Shown here piece after piece: positions 16,111 through 25,742 of a DNA stretch of 64,000 nt. Each line of letters opens with the position of its first letter. Position 1 is the stretch's first letter. Source of the DNA: Paenibacillus sp. URB8-2 (lineage in GTDB: Bacteria; Bacillota; Bacilli; Paenibacillales; Paenibacillaceae); NCBI RefSeq assembly GCF_013393385.1, contig NZ_AP023239.1, positions 5,084,001-5,148,000 on the forward strand, in the 5' to 3' direction. The notes beneath the pieces are model-generated. The model was not told the DNA's origin. It ran no database searches and was given only the letters and a program-made list of their open reading frames with translations. The translations under genes and the position numbers were made by a program.

Positions 16111-18570
16111 TTGGCTAATCCAGTATACGGTAAAAAGGCTGCTCAGTCGAGAAATGCCGAAAAAATACCCGACTCGCTATGGGTGTTGGTAATTGGTTTT
16201 ATTGTATTTTTAATTTGGGCCCCGTTTCAAGTGGGATTATTTAACGGGCAGCAGACGGATTTTGAGAAACCGATTTATGTCGCGGCTTTGCTCGGCTGTC
16301 TGATGCTCTTCTTCTGGGCTGGCCTCTATTACAATAGGTTTAAATTGGAGGACCAGCGGGATTTGCTGGCGGTAGTCGTACTGCTGCTTCCTCTGACGTA
16401 CTTTCTGTCGCTGTTTGTCGCCGTTTCGCATTATATGGCGATGAATCTGCTGTTGATTCAGAGCATGTACGCAGCGTTGTTCATTGTAAGTCTCTACCTC
16501 CTTCGACAAAAACAAGTTAATGTTATCATACAAACTGCTATTTTGACAGTAGCTTATCTGATCGTCTGGTTCGGTCTGATGAACTGGCTGGGCGCCTGGA
16601 ACGTGGCCGGAGGAGCCATCGGCTGGTTCTCGAATACGGTAAAAGGAGGCAAATATCTGGACGCGGTGATGACCGACGCCAATGGTCTGCGTCTGACATC
16701 GATTTTCCAGTATGCCAATACATATGCCGCCTTCCTGATGGCGTTCTTGTTTGTGGCGATATTTGCGCTGATTCGCTCGAAAAAAGGGTCCGGTACGCTG
16801 ATCAACGGCTTTATGCTCGTTCCTATCATCGTTTCGCTGCTGCTGACGCTCTCGCGGGGCGGGCTTGTCATGCTGCCGGTAGTATTCGTTCTTCTGCTGC
16901 TATTCCTGAAACCGGCGCGGCAAATATTGTGGATCATTCATCTGATTATCGCAGGTATTGCCTCGTTGGCAGTGACCAATCCGGTCACCACGATCGGCCA
17001 GCGTCTGAGCCTCGTCCCCGATCCGTCAGCGGCTCTCAAAGGCTGGGCCTATCTCCTGATTGCCTCAGCGGTTACGGCGGTTCTATGCTGGGTGGTACAG
17101 CGTTTTGCGGCACCTAAGCTGGAAAATAGTCTTGGGAGCTGGTCAAACCGGAGATTCACCAATCTGTGGCTTCCGATCGGCGCAACGGTGCTGGTGGCAC
17201 TGGCCGCGTTCTTGCTGATCGGTACGAGCGTACGCAGCATTTTGCCGGACAATATTGAAACCCGTCTGGAAAATATCAACTTCCAGCAGCACAGCGTACT
17301 GGAACGTTTCACCTTTTACAAGGATGCGCTTAAGGTGGCCAAGGATTATCCTGTACTTGGCGCCGGCGGCGGCGGTTGGGCCGCACTCTATGAGAAGTAC
17401 CAGAATAACCCGTACACGAGCCGTCAGGCGCATAACTTCTTCCTGCAGTATTTAATTGAAGTCGGTATTCTTGGCTTCGTTGTATTTATGGGCTTTATCC
17501 TGTTTGTGTTCTACAAATATATCAGAGGGTTTATTAAGCAGAAGGATAAAGACGAGTATGAAAACGGCTTTTTCTACCTGATTCTTACCCTTTCGATTCT
17601 GCTTCACAGCGTTCTCGACTTTAATATGAGTTACGCCTTCATGGGCCTGCTAGTGTTCATCGGGCTGGCGGGGATGGCGGCCGTTATGGATGCCAAACCG
17701 CTCGCGGTTAAATGGAACTCTTCCGGGCTGCGGTTAGGCTACATGGCCCTGGCTTGTATTGGGGCAGCGGCAGTTCTGTTTGTATCGCTCCGCTACATCA
17801 GCTCAGCCAATGCCGCTGCGGATGCCAAGGCGATCGCGCAGACAAGCCAGTCTTACGAAGAAATCAAGGCTCCGCTGCTCAAGGCGCTTAAGAACCGTCC
17901 CAGCCTTCCTGAATCGGTCATTATTCTCTCTTCGCTGGATAACCAGGTATACCAGCAGACGAAAAATGAACAATTCGCGGCCGAATCACTCGCCGTGCTG
18001 ACACGCGGATTAAAGGACGAACCGAATAATAAGCAGATGCTGAAGCAGCTGATCAATCTGTACGATGTGCAAGGGAAGACCGAGGAAGCTTACGCAGTCT
18101 ACCGTGACAATGCGGATAAGTATAACTGGGATATTGAATGGTACGAGCCGCTCATCAGCCGTTCGTTCGATCTTGGCAATCAGGCCTTTCTCCAGAAAGA
18201 CAGCGCAAAAGAACAGCAATACTTCCAAACCGGGCTTGCCGCTTACGAGCATGTGGTCGCGGGCGTCGCACATCTCAAGACGCTGCCGGCAGGGCAGATG
18301 CAGGGGCGTCCGTTCTCGGCAACGCCTCTGATCGCTCTTAGCGCGGGGAAAATGCAGCTCATGACGGGTAAAACGGCCGAAGCGGCCGCCACGCTGAAAC
18401 AAGGGTTAAGCGACGATTATAAAGATGCGACGAATCGCGAAATTGCCCGCTTCTATCTGGCCTCATTGCAGAAAGAAGGACAGCAGGACCAGGCGGTCTA
18501 TGACAAGCTCATTCAGGCCGATGCTTCGGAAAAAGCGAAGATTGAGGAGATTGCGGCGGCTCAGTATTGA
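16111..18570 (+). CDS. O-antigen-ligase/WsfB-like glycan ligase with TPRs
   Basis: 819 residues from the preferred TTG start. About 10-12 membrane helices, then a large outer loop with ARQAHNFFLQ-like text (SRQAHNFFLQYLIEVGILGF), the conserved Wzy_C region of O-antigen ligases and polymerases. The last ~230 residues are soluble TPR-like helices (NKQMLKQLINLYDVQGKTEEAYAVYRD and similar). In Paenibacillus alvei, WsfB of this type transfers the S-layer glycan to protein. It lies divergent from the Wzm/Wzt operon, supporting the same role. I choose TTG 16111 because AAAAGGAGA sits eight bases before it; the upstream ATG at 16048 has no ribosome site. GC content rises along the gene, marking the edge of the AT-rich block. 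Confidence 0.85.
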   Translation: MANPVYGKKAAQSRNAEKIPDSLWVLVIGFIVFLIWAPFQVGLFNGQQTDFEKPIYVAALLGCLMLFFWAGLYYNRFKLEDQRDLLAVVVLLLPLTYFLSLFVAVSHYMAMNLLLIQSMYAALFIVSLYLLRQKQVNVIIQTAILTVAYLIVWFGLMNWLGAWNVAGGAIGWFSNTVKGGKYLDAVMTDANGLRLTSIFQYANTYAAFLMAFLFVAIFALIRSKKGSGTLINGFMLVPIIVSLLLTLSRGGLVMLPVVFVLLLLFLKPARQILWIIHLIIAGIASLAVTNPVTTIGQRLSLVPDPSAALKGWAYLLIASAVTAVLCWVVQRFAAPKLENSLGSWSNRRFTNLWLPIGATVLVALAAFLLIGTSVRSILPDNIETRLENINFQQHSVLERFTFYKDALKVAKDYPVLGAGGGGWAALYEKYQNNPYTSRQAHNFFLQYLIEVGILGFVVFMGFILFVFYKYIRGFIKQKDKDEYENGFFYLILTLSILLHSVLDFNMSYAFMGLLVFIGLAGMAAVMDAKPLAVKWNSSGLRLGYMALACIGAAAVLFVSLRYISSANAAADAKAIAQTSQSYEEIKAPLLKALKNRPSLPESVIILSSLDNQVYQQTKNEQFAAESLAVLTRGLKDEPNNKQMLKQLINLYDVQGKTEEAYAVYRDNADKYNWDIEWYEPLISRSFDLGNQAFLQKDSAKEQQYFQTGLAAYEHVVAGVAHLKTLPAGQMQGRPFSATPLIALSAGKMQLMTGKTAEAAATLKQGLSDDYKDATNREIARFYLASLQKEGQQDQAVYDKLIQADASEKAKIEEIAAAQY

Positions 18571-18620
18571 TGGAGAGTTGCTTGGCATAGTTTTTTTCAG
18601 TCTTTGTAGTTGAAAAGGAG

Positions 18621-18660
18621 AAACGGAGCGCATGCGGGAAACCGCGGCGCTCCGTTTTTT
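18621..18660 (+). terminator. terminator after the glycan ligase gene
   Basis: AAACGGAGCGC pairs with GCGCTCCGTTT around a 15-base loop, followed by a T run. It lies about 50 bases after the stop at 18570. Confidence 0.85.
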
Positions 18661-18721
18661 GAGTTTAGACGGTATAGACTAAATGATGAACTTGTTCAGC
18701 AGAAGAGCCAATATAAATTGT

Positions 18722-19828
18722 TCATGAGAACGAACTCCTCGCTCCCAACTGGTCGGCTTCCAGCATAGCCGCCAGGACATCTTCCGGCTTCACTTCAAAA
18801 GGCATATTACTCATCGGCTCCTGGAGGGCACAGCTAGCCTCGGCCACGATCCGCAGCTTTGATTGGTCGGTCGCATCCAAGTTCAGCTGCCGCAAGGTGG
18901 TCGGCAAGCCGACGCTTTGGCAGAAAGCAAGGGCTTCTGCGATTTCGGACGGATCGGCATTCTCCAGCACAAGCTGTACAATCGTTCCGAAGGCTACTTT
19001 TTCACCGTGCAGAACCGGGCGGGTCTCTTCAAGCTGTGTCATGGCGTTATGAATCGCATGGGCGGCGGCAAGGCCGCCGCTCTCGAAGCCGATACCGCTG
19101 AGGTAGATGTTGGCTTCGATGATATTCTCCACCGCCTCGGAGAGAATGCCGTTCTCAACATCCCGTTTGGCCTGAGCTCCATCGGCCAGCAGCGTGTCTC
19201 TGCAAGCCTGTGCGAAGGCGTAGGCGCCTATGGCGCTTTTATCCTGATTGCGGATCTCGGCAGATCGCCGGCAGGCCCTCGCCTCATAGTAGGTCGACAA
19301 CGCGTCGCCCATGCCGGCGACCAGCAGGCGAACGGGCGCTCCCGCCACAAGCTCCGTATCGACCACCACTCTGTCCGGATTGCTCCGCAGATACAAATAC
19401 TTCTCCAGACGCCCATCTTCAGTATAAAGGACGGACAGAGCGCTGCACGGGGCATCGGTTGAAGCAACGGTTGGAGCGACGATCAGCGGCAGACGGGTGT
19501 AGAAAGCGACCGCTTTAGCAACATCCAGCGTCTTGCCTCCCCCAATTCCAATGATGACATCCGCTTCCGCCTTTTCGGCCGTTTGGGCGATCTTTTCCAC
19601 TTCCTTCAGGCTGCATTCTCCCGCAAACGACTGCAGAATGAATGAAGCGTTCACTTCTTGGAAGCCTCCGGTGATTTCTTTCTCATAATGCGAAAGAACG
19701 AAAGAATCAGCGATGATATAGGCCTTTCCGGCGCCTAAATCAGCGCAATAACGATGAAGACGACGGATTTCTCCCCTGCCTTGAATATACTTGGCCGGTG
19801 ACATGATACTTCTGGTCAATGCTCCCAC
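18722..19828 (-). CDS. gldA: glycerol dehydrogenase-like alcohol dehydrogenase
   Basis: 368 residues, normal for the GldA branch of the metal-dependent alcohol dehydrogenases, oxidising glycerol to dihydroxyacetone with NAD. Seen: GRGEI near the N-terminus, NAD-binding GIGGGKT (94-100), APTVASTDAPCS substrate block, and metal ligands D175 in MGDALST, His in AAHAIHN and His in LHGEK. It sits alone between the glycan ligase and galU, converging on the ligase gene. A terminator-like hairpin lies upstream, belonging to galU. A dedicated role in the glycan locus is not indicated; related dehydrogenases of other substrates cannot be excluded. Confidence 0.88.
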   Translation of the reverse strand: MGALTRSIMSPAKYIQGRGEIRRLHRYCADLGAGKAYIIADSFVLSHYEKEITGGFQEVNASFILQSFAGECSLKEVEKIAQTAEKAEADVIIGIGGGKTLDVAKAVAFYTRLPLIVAPTVASTDAPCSALSVLYTEDGRLEKYLYLRSNPDRVVVDTELVAGAPVRLLVAGMGDALSTYYEARACRRSAEIRNQDKSAIGAYAFAQACRDTLLADGAQAKRDVENGILSEAVENIIEANIYLSGIGFESGGLAAAHAIHNAMTQLEETRPVLHGEKVAFGTIVQLVLENADPSEIAEALAFCQSVGLPTTLRQLNLDATDQSKLRIVAEASCALQEPMSNMPFEVKPEDVLAAMLEADQLGARSSFS

Positions 19829-19902
19829 TCCTACTCATTAAAAGTTGTAAAAGAACAAACAATCAGCCGAATAACAGCCACAACTTTAGCTATATAACGC
19901 TA

Positions 19903-19940
19903 AAATGGCAGCTCCGGGCCAATTCCCGGACTGCCATTTC
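19903..19940. terminator. bidirectional terminator after galU
   Basis: AAATGGCAG(CT)CCGGG pairs with CCCGGA-CTGCCATTT around a short loop, with A/T runs on both sides. Serves galU, whose stop is about 57 bases away on the minus strand. Confidence 0.8.
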
Positions 19941-19996
19941 TGTGCTGTAGTGCGGGCGCGCTTATACGCACACCGTCTTTATTTTGTTATCGGATA

Positions 19997-20890
19997 TTAT
20001 TTCGACGCTGTCTTTGACGCTTCATTCTCAATCAGGCCCTTGAGATAGACGAGCAGATCTTCCTTGAGCTCTTCATGCTGCAGCGCATAATGAATCGTGG
20101 TTTGGATAAAGCCCATCTTCTCACCGACGTCATGCCGGTGTCCCTCGAAGTGGAAGGCCAGAATGCGCTCCACCTCGCTCAGACGGGCAATGGCGTCCGT
20201 CAGCTGAATTTCGCCGCCTACCCCCGCCTGCTGCTCGCCAAGCAAATCAAAGATGCGCGGAGTCAAAATGTACCGTCCAAGGATGGCCAGATTGGAAGGC
20301 GCTTCTTCTTTTTTTGGCTTCTCGACAAGCCGGTTCGCTTTATACACACGCTCCGCCAGCTCCGTGCCGTCGACAACGCCGTAACGGGAAACCTCATCCC
20401 ACGGCACCGGCTGTACGCCTACAATGGATGATTTATATTGGTCATAGACCTCGATCATCTGCTTCAGGCAGGGTTTGTCCGACTCGACGATATCGTCGCC
20501 GAGCAGTACAGCAAACGGCTCGTTGCCGATAAATTTGCGCGCACACCAGATGGCATGTCCGAGACCTTTGGGCTCTTTTTGCCGGATATAGTGAATGTCG
20601 GCCATTTCGGATGATTTGCGGACAGAATCCAACAATTCCCATTTCTGTTTCTCAGCCAAATTGAATTCCAGCTCGAACGAATTATCGAAATGATCCTCGA
20701 TCGCCCGTTTGCCCTTGCCTGTCACAATAATAATATCTTCAATGCCGGAAGCGACGGCCTCTTCCACAATGTACTGGATGGTGGGTTTGTCCACAATCGG
20801 CAGCATCTCCTTGGGCATCGCCTTGGTGGCGGGCAGGAAGCGGGTTCCGAGGCCAGCGGCCGGAATAATAGCTTTGCGAATTTTAGTCAT
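19997..20890 (-). CDS. galU: UTP-glucose-1-phosphate uridylyltransferase
   Basis: 297 residues, the usual GalU length. Makes UDP-glucose from UTP and glucose-1-phosphate for wall glycans and lipids. Nucleotide-binding [20 protein letters not shown], then [24 protein letters not shown] and the [20 protein letters not shown] region, all standard. GGAGG lies about eight bases before the ATG, and a good sigma-A promoter (20961-20990) and a terminator frame it as a single-gene unit. It feeds the same glucose-1-phosphate pool as rmlA at 24.8 kb. Confidence 0.97.
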   Translation of the reverse strand: MTKIRKAIIPAAGLGTRFLPATKAMPKEMLPIVDKPTIQYIVEEAVASGIEDIIIVTGKGKRAIEDHFDNSFELEFNLAEKQKWELLDSVRKSSEMADIHYIRQKEPKGLGHAIWCARKFIGNEPFAVLLGDDIVESDKPCLKQMIEVYDQYKSSIVGVQPVPWDEVSRYGVVDGTELAERVYKANRLVEKPKKEEAPSNLAILGRYILTPRIFDLLGEQQAGVGGEIQLTDAIARLSEVERILAFHFEGHRHDVGEKMGFIQTTIHYALQHEELKEDLLVYLKGLIENEASKTASK

Positions 20891-20960
20891 ATTATGGATC
20901 CTCCTCTAAATAATTACATAAACTCCCAAGTTTCTTTACGCAAAACGTCCATTTTATCAT

Positions 20961-20990
20961 ATTATACCAGCTTAAAACGAACATTGTCAG
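20961..20990 (-). promoter_or_regulatory. sigma-A promoter of galU
   Basis: On the minus strand CTGACA and a perfect TATAAT are separated by 18 bases, about 70 bases before the galU ATG. Confidence 0.7.
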
Positions 20991-21091
20991 TAAAAAGACT
21001 TTGTGGAACCATTTAGAAGTCAAGGCGACAAAACAAAGAGTAATCCCAGTTTTTTTCTTATTATATTTTAATTGGCCTTGAATTCGGAACC

Positions 21092-21892
21092 TTATTTCAA
21101 TTTATCCCTTATGACGATGCTATTTCCTGGCCGATCAACCCAATAGTACTTTCCACCATAATACTCAATGCCTTGTCCAGCACCGTATACAGGCGGTTTA
21201 ATTCGTTCAACAAAAGTAAACGTATCCCCATCATACTTATAATGATCCAAACCTTGTGCATATTTTTCATTGAACTTATTGGAGCCATGTAAGTTCACAA
21301 ATAAATCATTTCCGATAAAAAATATGCCTTGATATCCTCCCTCTTCTTCAAACTGTTGCAAAAGTGGAAATTCATTGATTAATTTAAAGTTCAAATCGAA
21401 TTTTGCTATATTGTTTTTATCGTGGTATACAACCCAAAAAAATGAGTCTTTTTGTGTGACCGATTCAGCAGTCCCATCACCAATTTCGTATTCAGCAACC
21501 ATTTTTAGATTGGGTAGATCATATTTCACGACTCTGCTTACCGTCTTTTTTGCCCCACTATTAAAATTATACACGGTTGCATATAATGAATCGTTTATAA
21601 CAGTACAATCACCAAAAGACATAAAGTTACCGTTAGAATCTGTTTTTTTATATGCTTTAGGAAGTGAATATATAAACTTTCCATCAACTCCATAGACAGA
21701 GATTGTATTTGACAAGTTGAAATTTCCATCCCTATCTGAAGTAATATAAATATATCTCCCGTCAGACGCTACCCCTTGCCAAGCACTGTACATTACCTTC
21801 ATTGGAATCATTGAAATTCCGCTTGTTGCTCCATTATCTGTACAAGCTGTGAGTGTCAACAAAATAAGTATAGCTGTAACAATTCTAAACAC
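21092..21892 (-). CDS. lipoprotein, probable beta-propeller-like, unknown function
   Basis: 266 residues. A lipoprotein signal with lipobox LTAC places the modified Cys at residue 17. The mature part contains recurring short blocks of the kind DGRYIYITSD, GKFIYSLP, NDSLYATVYN, NDLFVNLHG, GGKYYWVD, suggesting a repeated beta-sheet (propeller-like) fold on the outer face of the membrane. GTG start with GAGGCGG upstream. It is AT-rich unlike galU and the U32 gene on either side, so it may be acquired. No enzymatic motif was recognised; a substrate-binding or structural role is open. Confidence 0.72.
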   Translation of the reverse strand: MFRIVTAILILLTLTACTDNGATSGISMIPMKVMYSAWQGVASDGRYIYITSDRDGNFNLSNTISVYGVDGKFIYSLPKAYKKTDSNGNFMSFGDCTVINDSLYATVYNFNSGAKKTVSRVVKYDLPNLKMVAEYEIGDGTAESVTQKDSFFWVVYHDKNNIAKFDLNFKLINEFPLLQQFEEEGGYQGIFFIGNDLFVNLHGSNKFNEKYAQGLDHYKYDGDTFTFVERIKPPVYGAGQGIEYYGGKYYWVDRPGNSIVIRDKLK

Positions 21893-21980
21893 ACAACCGC
21901 CTCTTCACACAGAAATAAATATTTATATATCTTTATAAGATGGATCAGAATAGTGCATCCAAGCTGTCCCACATAACCGA

Positions 21981-24560
21981 TTATTTCACGAGCTGACCCC
22001 GGGTAACGCCAAGCTGATTGGTCGCTTTGAGCGTCTTCCACACTTGGGTTCCGGAAATTTCGCCGCGCAGCGCCTTGCCGTACAGATTGATGACCTCGGC
22101 TACCTGCTCGGGCGTTTCTTCCAGAAACTCTACGCGGAAAGTCGATACACCGAGTTCGCGGAAGTTGCTCAGATATTCCGCGCCGGACTGCTCGATCGCG
22201 TTGTAAACGGTGTTGCGGCAGCCTTCATCCACACGGACGGGATGGGACATGCCGATCCGGTCCTGCAGGGAAGCCCGATGGCTCTCGCAGGGACGGCCGC
22301 AGTTCGTAAAGTCGGTCCCTTCGCTCATAAAGGTGCAGTAGACACAGTGCTCCGTATGATACATCGGCAAATGCTGGTGAATGACCACTTCGAGCTGTGA
22401 AGTGCGGCTGCGCCCCAGCAGATCGACCATCTGCTGGATATTCAGATCATACGACGGCGTTACCAGATCACAGCCGGCTTCGAGGAACAGGTCAACCGCT
22501 TTATGGTTGGCGATATTCAGCGAGAAATCGCCGATAAGCTGCGGATGCACGGCATCCGGCTCTTCCCGCCGGCGGCGCAGGTAATAATACAGCGCGCCGG
22601 TATTGCGCACCAGCACCGCATCCGGCTGGAGGCGCAGGATGTTGGCATGGTAGCCGTTCTCGCCGGGCATATGAATGCGCGGTGTCGCCAGCGCGATTCT
22701 TGCGCCCGCAGCCCGAACGGCCTCCACCGCTGCCGGGAACTGCTTGATGAATTCGAAGTCGGCGTAGATGAACGTTACGCCGGCCTTCAAGGCAGCCTGC
22801 ACCTGCGGCAGGCTGCGGCACAGCGCGGTGAGCTGCGCATCACCGCCGCTTGTGAAGGCGCCGCCCGCTCCGAGCGGGGCGGCCGTTCCCACGCCGTCCG
22901 GCCGTGCCGGGACGGCGCTTCCGGCGCCGCGCGAGGCGGCGTCGCCGTAGACCTCTACCGCCCGTTTCACGTATACGGGCGGCTTCGGACGCTCGCCGGC
23001 GAGCAGCTCCACCGCGCGGCGGCGGATGCCGTTCAGCTCGCGCATTGGCACGATGACGCCGCCTTCCAGTTCGGCGTCCAGCCGCTCAAGCTGGAAGACG
23101 GTTCCGCCGAGGCGTCCGAACTGCTCTTCCAGCAGCGCGGCGTCCATCGGCCGCTTGTTCGCCGTCTCCAGCGTCAGCTCGGAGTCGACGCGGACGGTAA
23201 CGCCCTTCTGCACGTCGGTCCACCAGGTTGCCAGCGGCTCGCCCGCGCGGCCCGCCGCTTTTACATGCACCGGGAATACCCGGTACGGCTTCTCCGTCTC
23301 GTACGTCTGGCGCAGCGCCTTATCCAGCGCCGGATCGTTCGTCTTCCAGATCCGGTCGCCGACATGCAGACGGTCAAGGTTGACATCGCTGCGTCCGGGG
23401 ATAATGTCGACAATCCAGCCTTCCTGCGCTTCGCCTTCCAGCTTCACGCCTTTGCGGCGCAAATCGTAAATGCGGCCGCCTTCCTCTTTTTTCGTGGGAT
23501 CGCCCGCATCAAATACAATCCCGTCGCCGCGTTTCACCGGCGCTTCGATCCGGCAGACGACGCCGTCGCGGAGAATCTGCTCCACGGTGCCGAGGTAGAC
23601 GCCCCGGCTTTTGGGGAAGGTGCCGTCCACCAGCTTTTTATTATTCGTCCCTTCCAGAAAGCCGTGCGTGAAGCCGCGGGAGAAGCTTTGCTGCAGCTCC
23701 CGCATTTCTTCCTTGGAAGGCGCCGTCCATTTCCCTTCAAAATAGCGATGGATCGCCTTGCTGTACTTGCCGACCACATTCGCCACATATTCAGGACTCT
23801 TCATTCGCCCTTCGATTTTGAAGGAAGTCACGCCCGCTTCAATCAGCTCCGGTATAAGTTCGATGGCCGCCAAATCCTTCGGCGACAGCAGATAGGCGAT
23901 ATCGCCCATCGGCTTCACCTCGCCGTCCACTACCAGGTCGTAGGGAAGCCGGCAGGCCTGCGCGCACTCGCCCCGGTTGGCGGAACGGCCGCCCCACATC
24001 TCCGAGGTCAGGCATTGGCCCGAATAGGAGACGCACAGCGCGCCGTGCACGAACACCTCCATCGGCAGGCGGGCCTGATCGCCTATCGTGCGGATCTGCT
24101 TGAGATTATTTTCCCGGCCCAGCACTACGCGTTCCAGTTCAAACGGCTTGGTGAATTCCACCGCCTCCGGCGAAGTAATCGTCATCTGCGTTGAGCCGTG
24201 AATCGGAAAATCCGGCGAAATCTCGCGGATCAGCTTCACCAGCCCGAGATCCTGCACAATGACCGCATCCACGCCCGCGTCGATACAGGCCTCGATCAAT
24301 TCCCCGGCATCCTCCAATTCGTTCTCGAACACCAGAATATTGAACGTCAAAAACCCTTTAACCCCATAGCTGTGCAGAAAAGCCATAATTTCCGGCAGCT
24401 CGTCCATCCGAAAATTATTCGCTCTTGCCCGGGCATTGAACTTCTCTACGCCGAAATAGACGGCGTCCGCCCCGTTCGCCACCGCCGCGCGCATACAATC
24501 CCAGTCGCCCGCCGGAGCGAGCAGCTCCACGTCTTCCCTGCGTATATCCCGTTCTTTCAT
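21981..24560 (-). CDS. U32 family protein (RlhA/TrhP-like)
   Basis: 859 residues. The N-terminal half is a U32 barrel: LLAPAGDWDCMRAAVANGAD, KFNARARANNF, GSTQMT, and a Cys cluster CVSYSGQC... GECAQACRLPYD. A DUF3656-like region follows (~330-500), then a low-complexity Gly/Ala linker (~535-575) and a second barrel with HCVYCTF...CGRPCESH. U32 proteins such as E. coli RlhA and TrhP are prephenate-dependent RNA hydroxylation factors with iron-sulfur cysteines; older annotation as collagenase-like peptidase is less likely. GGGAGG lies before the ATG. Which RNA it acts on cannot be told from sequence. The size is large even for the DUF3656-containing group. Confidence 0.88.
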   Translation of the reverse strand: MKERDIRREDVELLAPAGDWDCMRAAVANGADAVYFGVEKFNARARANNFRMDELPEIMAFLHSYGVKGFLTFNILVFENELEDAGELIEACIDAGVDAVIVQDLGLVKLIREISPDFPIHGSTQMTITSPEAVEFTKPFELERVVLGRENNLKQIRTIGDQARLPMEVFVHGALCVSYSGQCLTSEMWGGRSANRGECAQACRLPYDLVVDGEVKPMGDIAYLLSPKDLAAIELIPELIEAGVTSFKIEGRMKSPEYVANVVGKYSKAIHRYFEGKWTAPSKEEMRELQQSFSRGFTHGFLEGTNNKKLVDGTFPKSRGVYLGTVEQILRDGVVCRIEAPVKRGDGIVFDAGDPTKKEEGGRIYDLRRKGVKLEGEAQEGWIVDIIPGRSDVNLDRLHVGDRIWKTNDPALDKALRQTYETEKPYRVFPVHVKAAGRAGEPLATWWTDVQKGVTVRVDSELTLETANKRPMDAALLEEQFGRLGGTVFQLERLDAELEGGVIVPMRELNGIRRRAVELLAGERPKPPVYVKRAVEVYGDAASRGAGSAVPARPDGVGTAAPLGAGGAFTSGGDAQLTALCRSLPQVQAALKAGVTFIYADFEFIKQFPAAVEAVRAAGARIALATPRIHMPGENGYHANILRLQPDAVLVRNTGALYYYLRRRREEPDAVHPQLIGDFSLNIANHKAVDLFLEAGCDLVTPSYDLNIQQMVDLLGRSRTSQLEVVIHQHLPMYHTEHCVYCTFMSEGTDFTNCGRPCESHRASLQDRIGMSHPVRVDEGCRNTVYNAIEQSGAEYLSNFRELGVSTFRVEFLEETPEQVAEVINLYGKALRGEISGTQVWKTLKATNQLGVTRGQLVK

Positions 24561-24670
24561 CTATATCCTCCCAAACCGTCCAAGGGGACGGGTCTATTAA
24601 TATGCAAAAAGCCTATGTGATCTGGACTTCCACGGTTTTAAAACAGATTTATGTCCGGTTAACCTATCTA

Positions 24671-24699
24671 TTGTATCAAATATCACACTTGTATGCTAT
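24671..24699 (+). promoter_or_regulatory. candidate promoter of rmlA-rmlC
   Basis: TTGTAT and TGCTAT separated by 17 bases, about 145 bases before the rmlA start. Moderate match to sigma-A consensus. Confidence 0.4.
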
Positions 24700-24844
24700 A
24701 GTCCTGAAGCGAAGCAACAAGGAACTGGAATGGATTTCTTGAAGCAAATGGAAAAGAGAAATAGACAGCAATCGAGCGTTGAGCGTAAAATATACATAGC
24801 CATGATTATTTAATTATATGTAGTAGGGAGAGCTGACCCAGAAA

Positions 24845-25723
24845 ATGAAAGGCATTATTCTAGCAGGCGGCAGCGGCACGCGCCTATATCCTTTGACGAT
24901 GGTTACAAGCAAGCAGCTTCTGCCGGTTTATGACAAACCGATGATTTACTATCCTTTATCCACCCTGATGCTGGCGGGAATCAACGACATTCTGATTATT
25001 TCGACTCCCGAGGACACACCGAGATTCGAGAGTCTGCTGGGCGACGGCTCCCAGTTCGGCATTTCGCTGCAGTACAAAGTCCAGCCAAGTCCCGACGGGT
25101 TAGCGCAGGCCTTTATCCTTGGCGAAGACTTTATCGGCGGTGAATCGGTCGCCATGGTTCTCGGAGACAATATTTATTATGGAGCCGGTATGCGTCAAAT
25201 CCTGAAACGCGCTTCGGACAAACCGCAAGGCGCTACGGTATTCGGCTATCACGTTAACGATCCGGAACGCTTTGGGGTTGTGGAGTTCAACCAGGACGGC
25301 CGAGTCCTCAGCATCGAAGAAAAGCCTGAACAGCCCAAGTCGAACTATGCGGTGACGGGATTGTATTTTTACGATAACCGGGTCGTCTCCATTGCGAAAA
25401 ATGTAAAGCCCTCGCATCGGGGCGAATTGGAAATCACTTCGGTCAACGAGGAGTATCTGCGGCTTGGCGAGCTGGATGTGGAGCTGCTGGGACGCGGCTT
25501 TACGTGGCTGGATACCGGCACGCACCAGAGTCTGGTGGATGCGACGAATTTTGTCAGAACGATCGAGGACCATCAGGGCATCAAAATCGCCGCCCCCGAG
25601 GAAATTGCATATATTAACGGGTGGATTACGGAAGAGCAGCTGCTGAGCTGCGGCGAAAAGCTGAGCAAAACCGGCTACGGTCAGTATTTGATCAAGGTGG
25701 CCACCGGCAAAATCAAATATTAA
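24845..25723 (+). CDS. rfbA: glucose-1-phosphate thymidylyltransferase
   Basis: 292 residues, normal for RmlA. First enzyme of dTDP-L-rhamnose synthesis. Nucleotide-binding [16 protein letters not shown] at the N-terminus, [19 protein letters not shown], and GDNIYYG with the metal-binding Asp; C-terminal [25 protein letters not shown] text is present ([15 protein letters not shown]). GGGAG precedes the ATG by about a dozen bases. rmlC follows after 19 bases, so the two are an operon. The partner genes rmlB and rmlD lie at 3.4-5.2 kb on the opposite strand; the intact set can make dTDP-rhamnose. Confidence 0.97.
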   Translation: MKGIILAGGSGTRLYPLTMVTSKQLLPVYDKPMIYYPLSTLMLAGINDILIISTPEDTPRFESLLGDGSQFGISLQYKVQPSPDGLAQAFILGEDFIGGESVAMVLGDNIYYGAGMRQILKRASDKPQGATVFGYHVNDPERFGVVEFNQDGRVLSIEEKPEQPKSNYAVTGLYFYDNRVVSIAKNVKPSHRGELEITSVNEEYLRLGELDVELLGRGFTWLDTGTHQSLVDATNFVRTIEDHQGIKIAAPEEIAYINGWITEEQLLSCGEKLSKTGYGQYLIKVATGKIKY

Positions 25724-25742
25724 CGCGGAAAGAGTGAAATAG

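Noticed and set aside
22503..24194. Long open frame (563 codons) on the plus strand opposite the U32 gene
   Set aside because: It is the mirror of a GC-rich coding sequence; composition is Arg/Gln-rich and no ribosome site or family motif is present.
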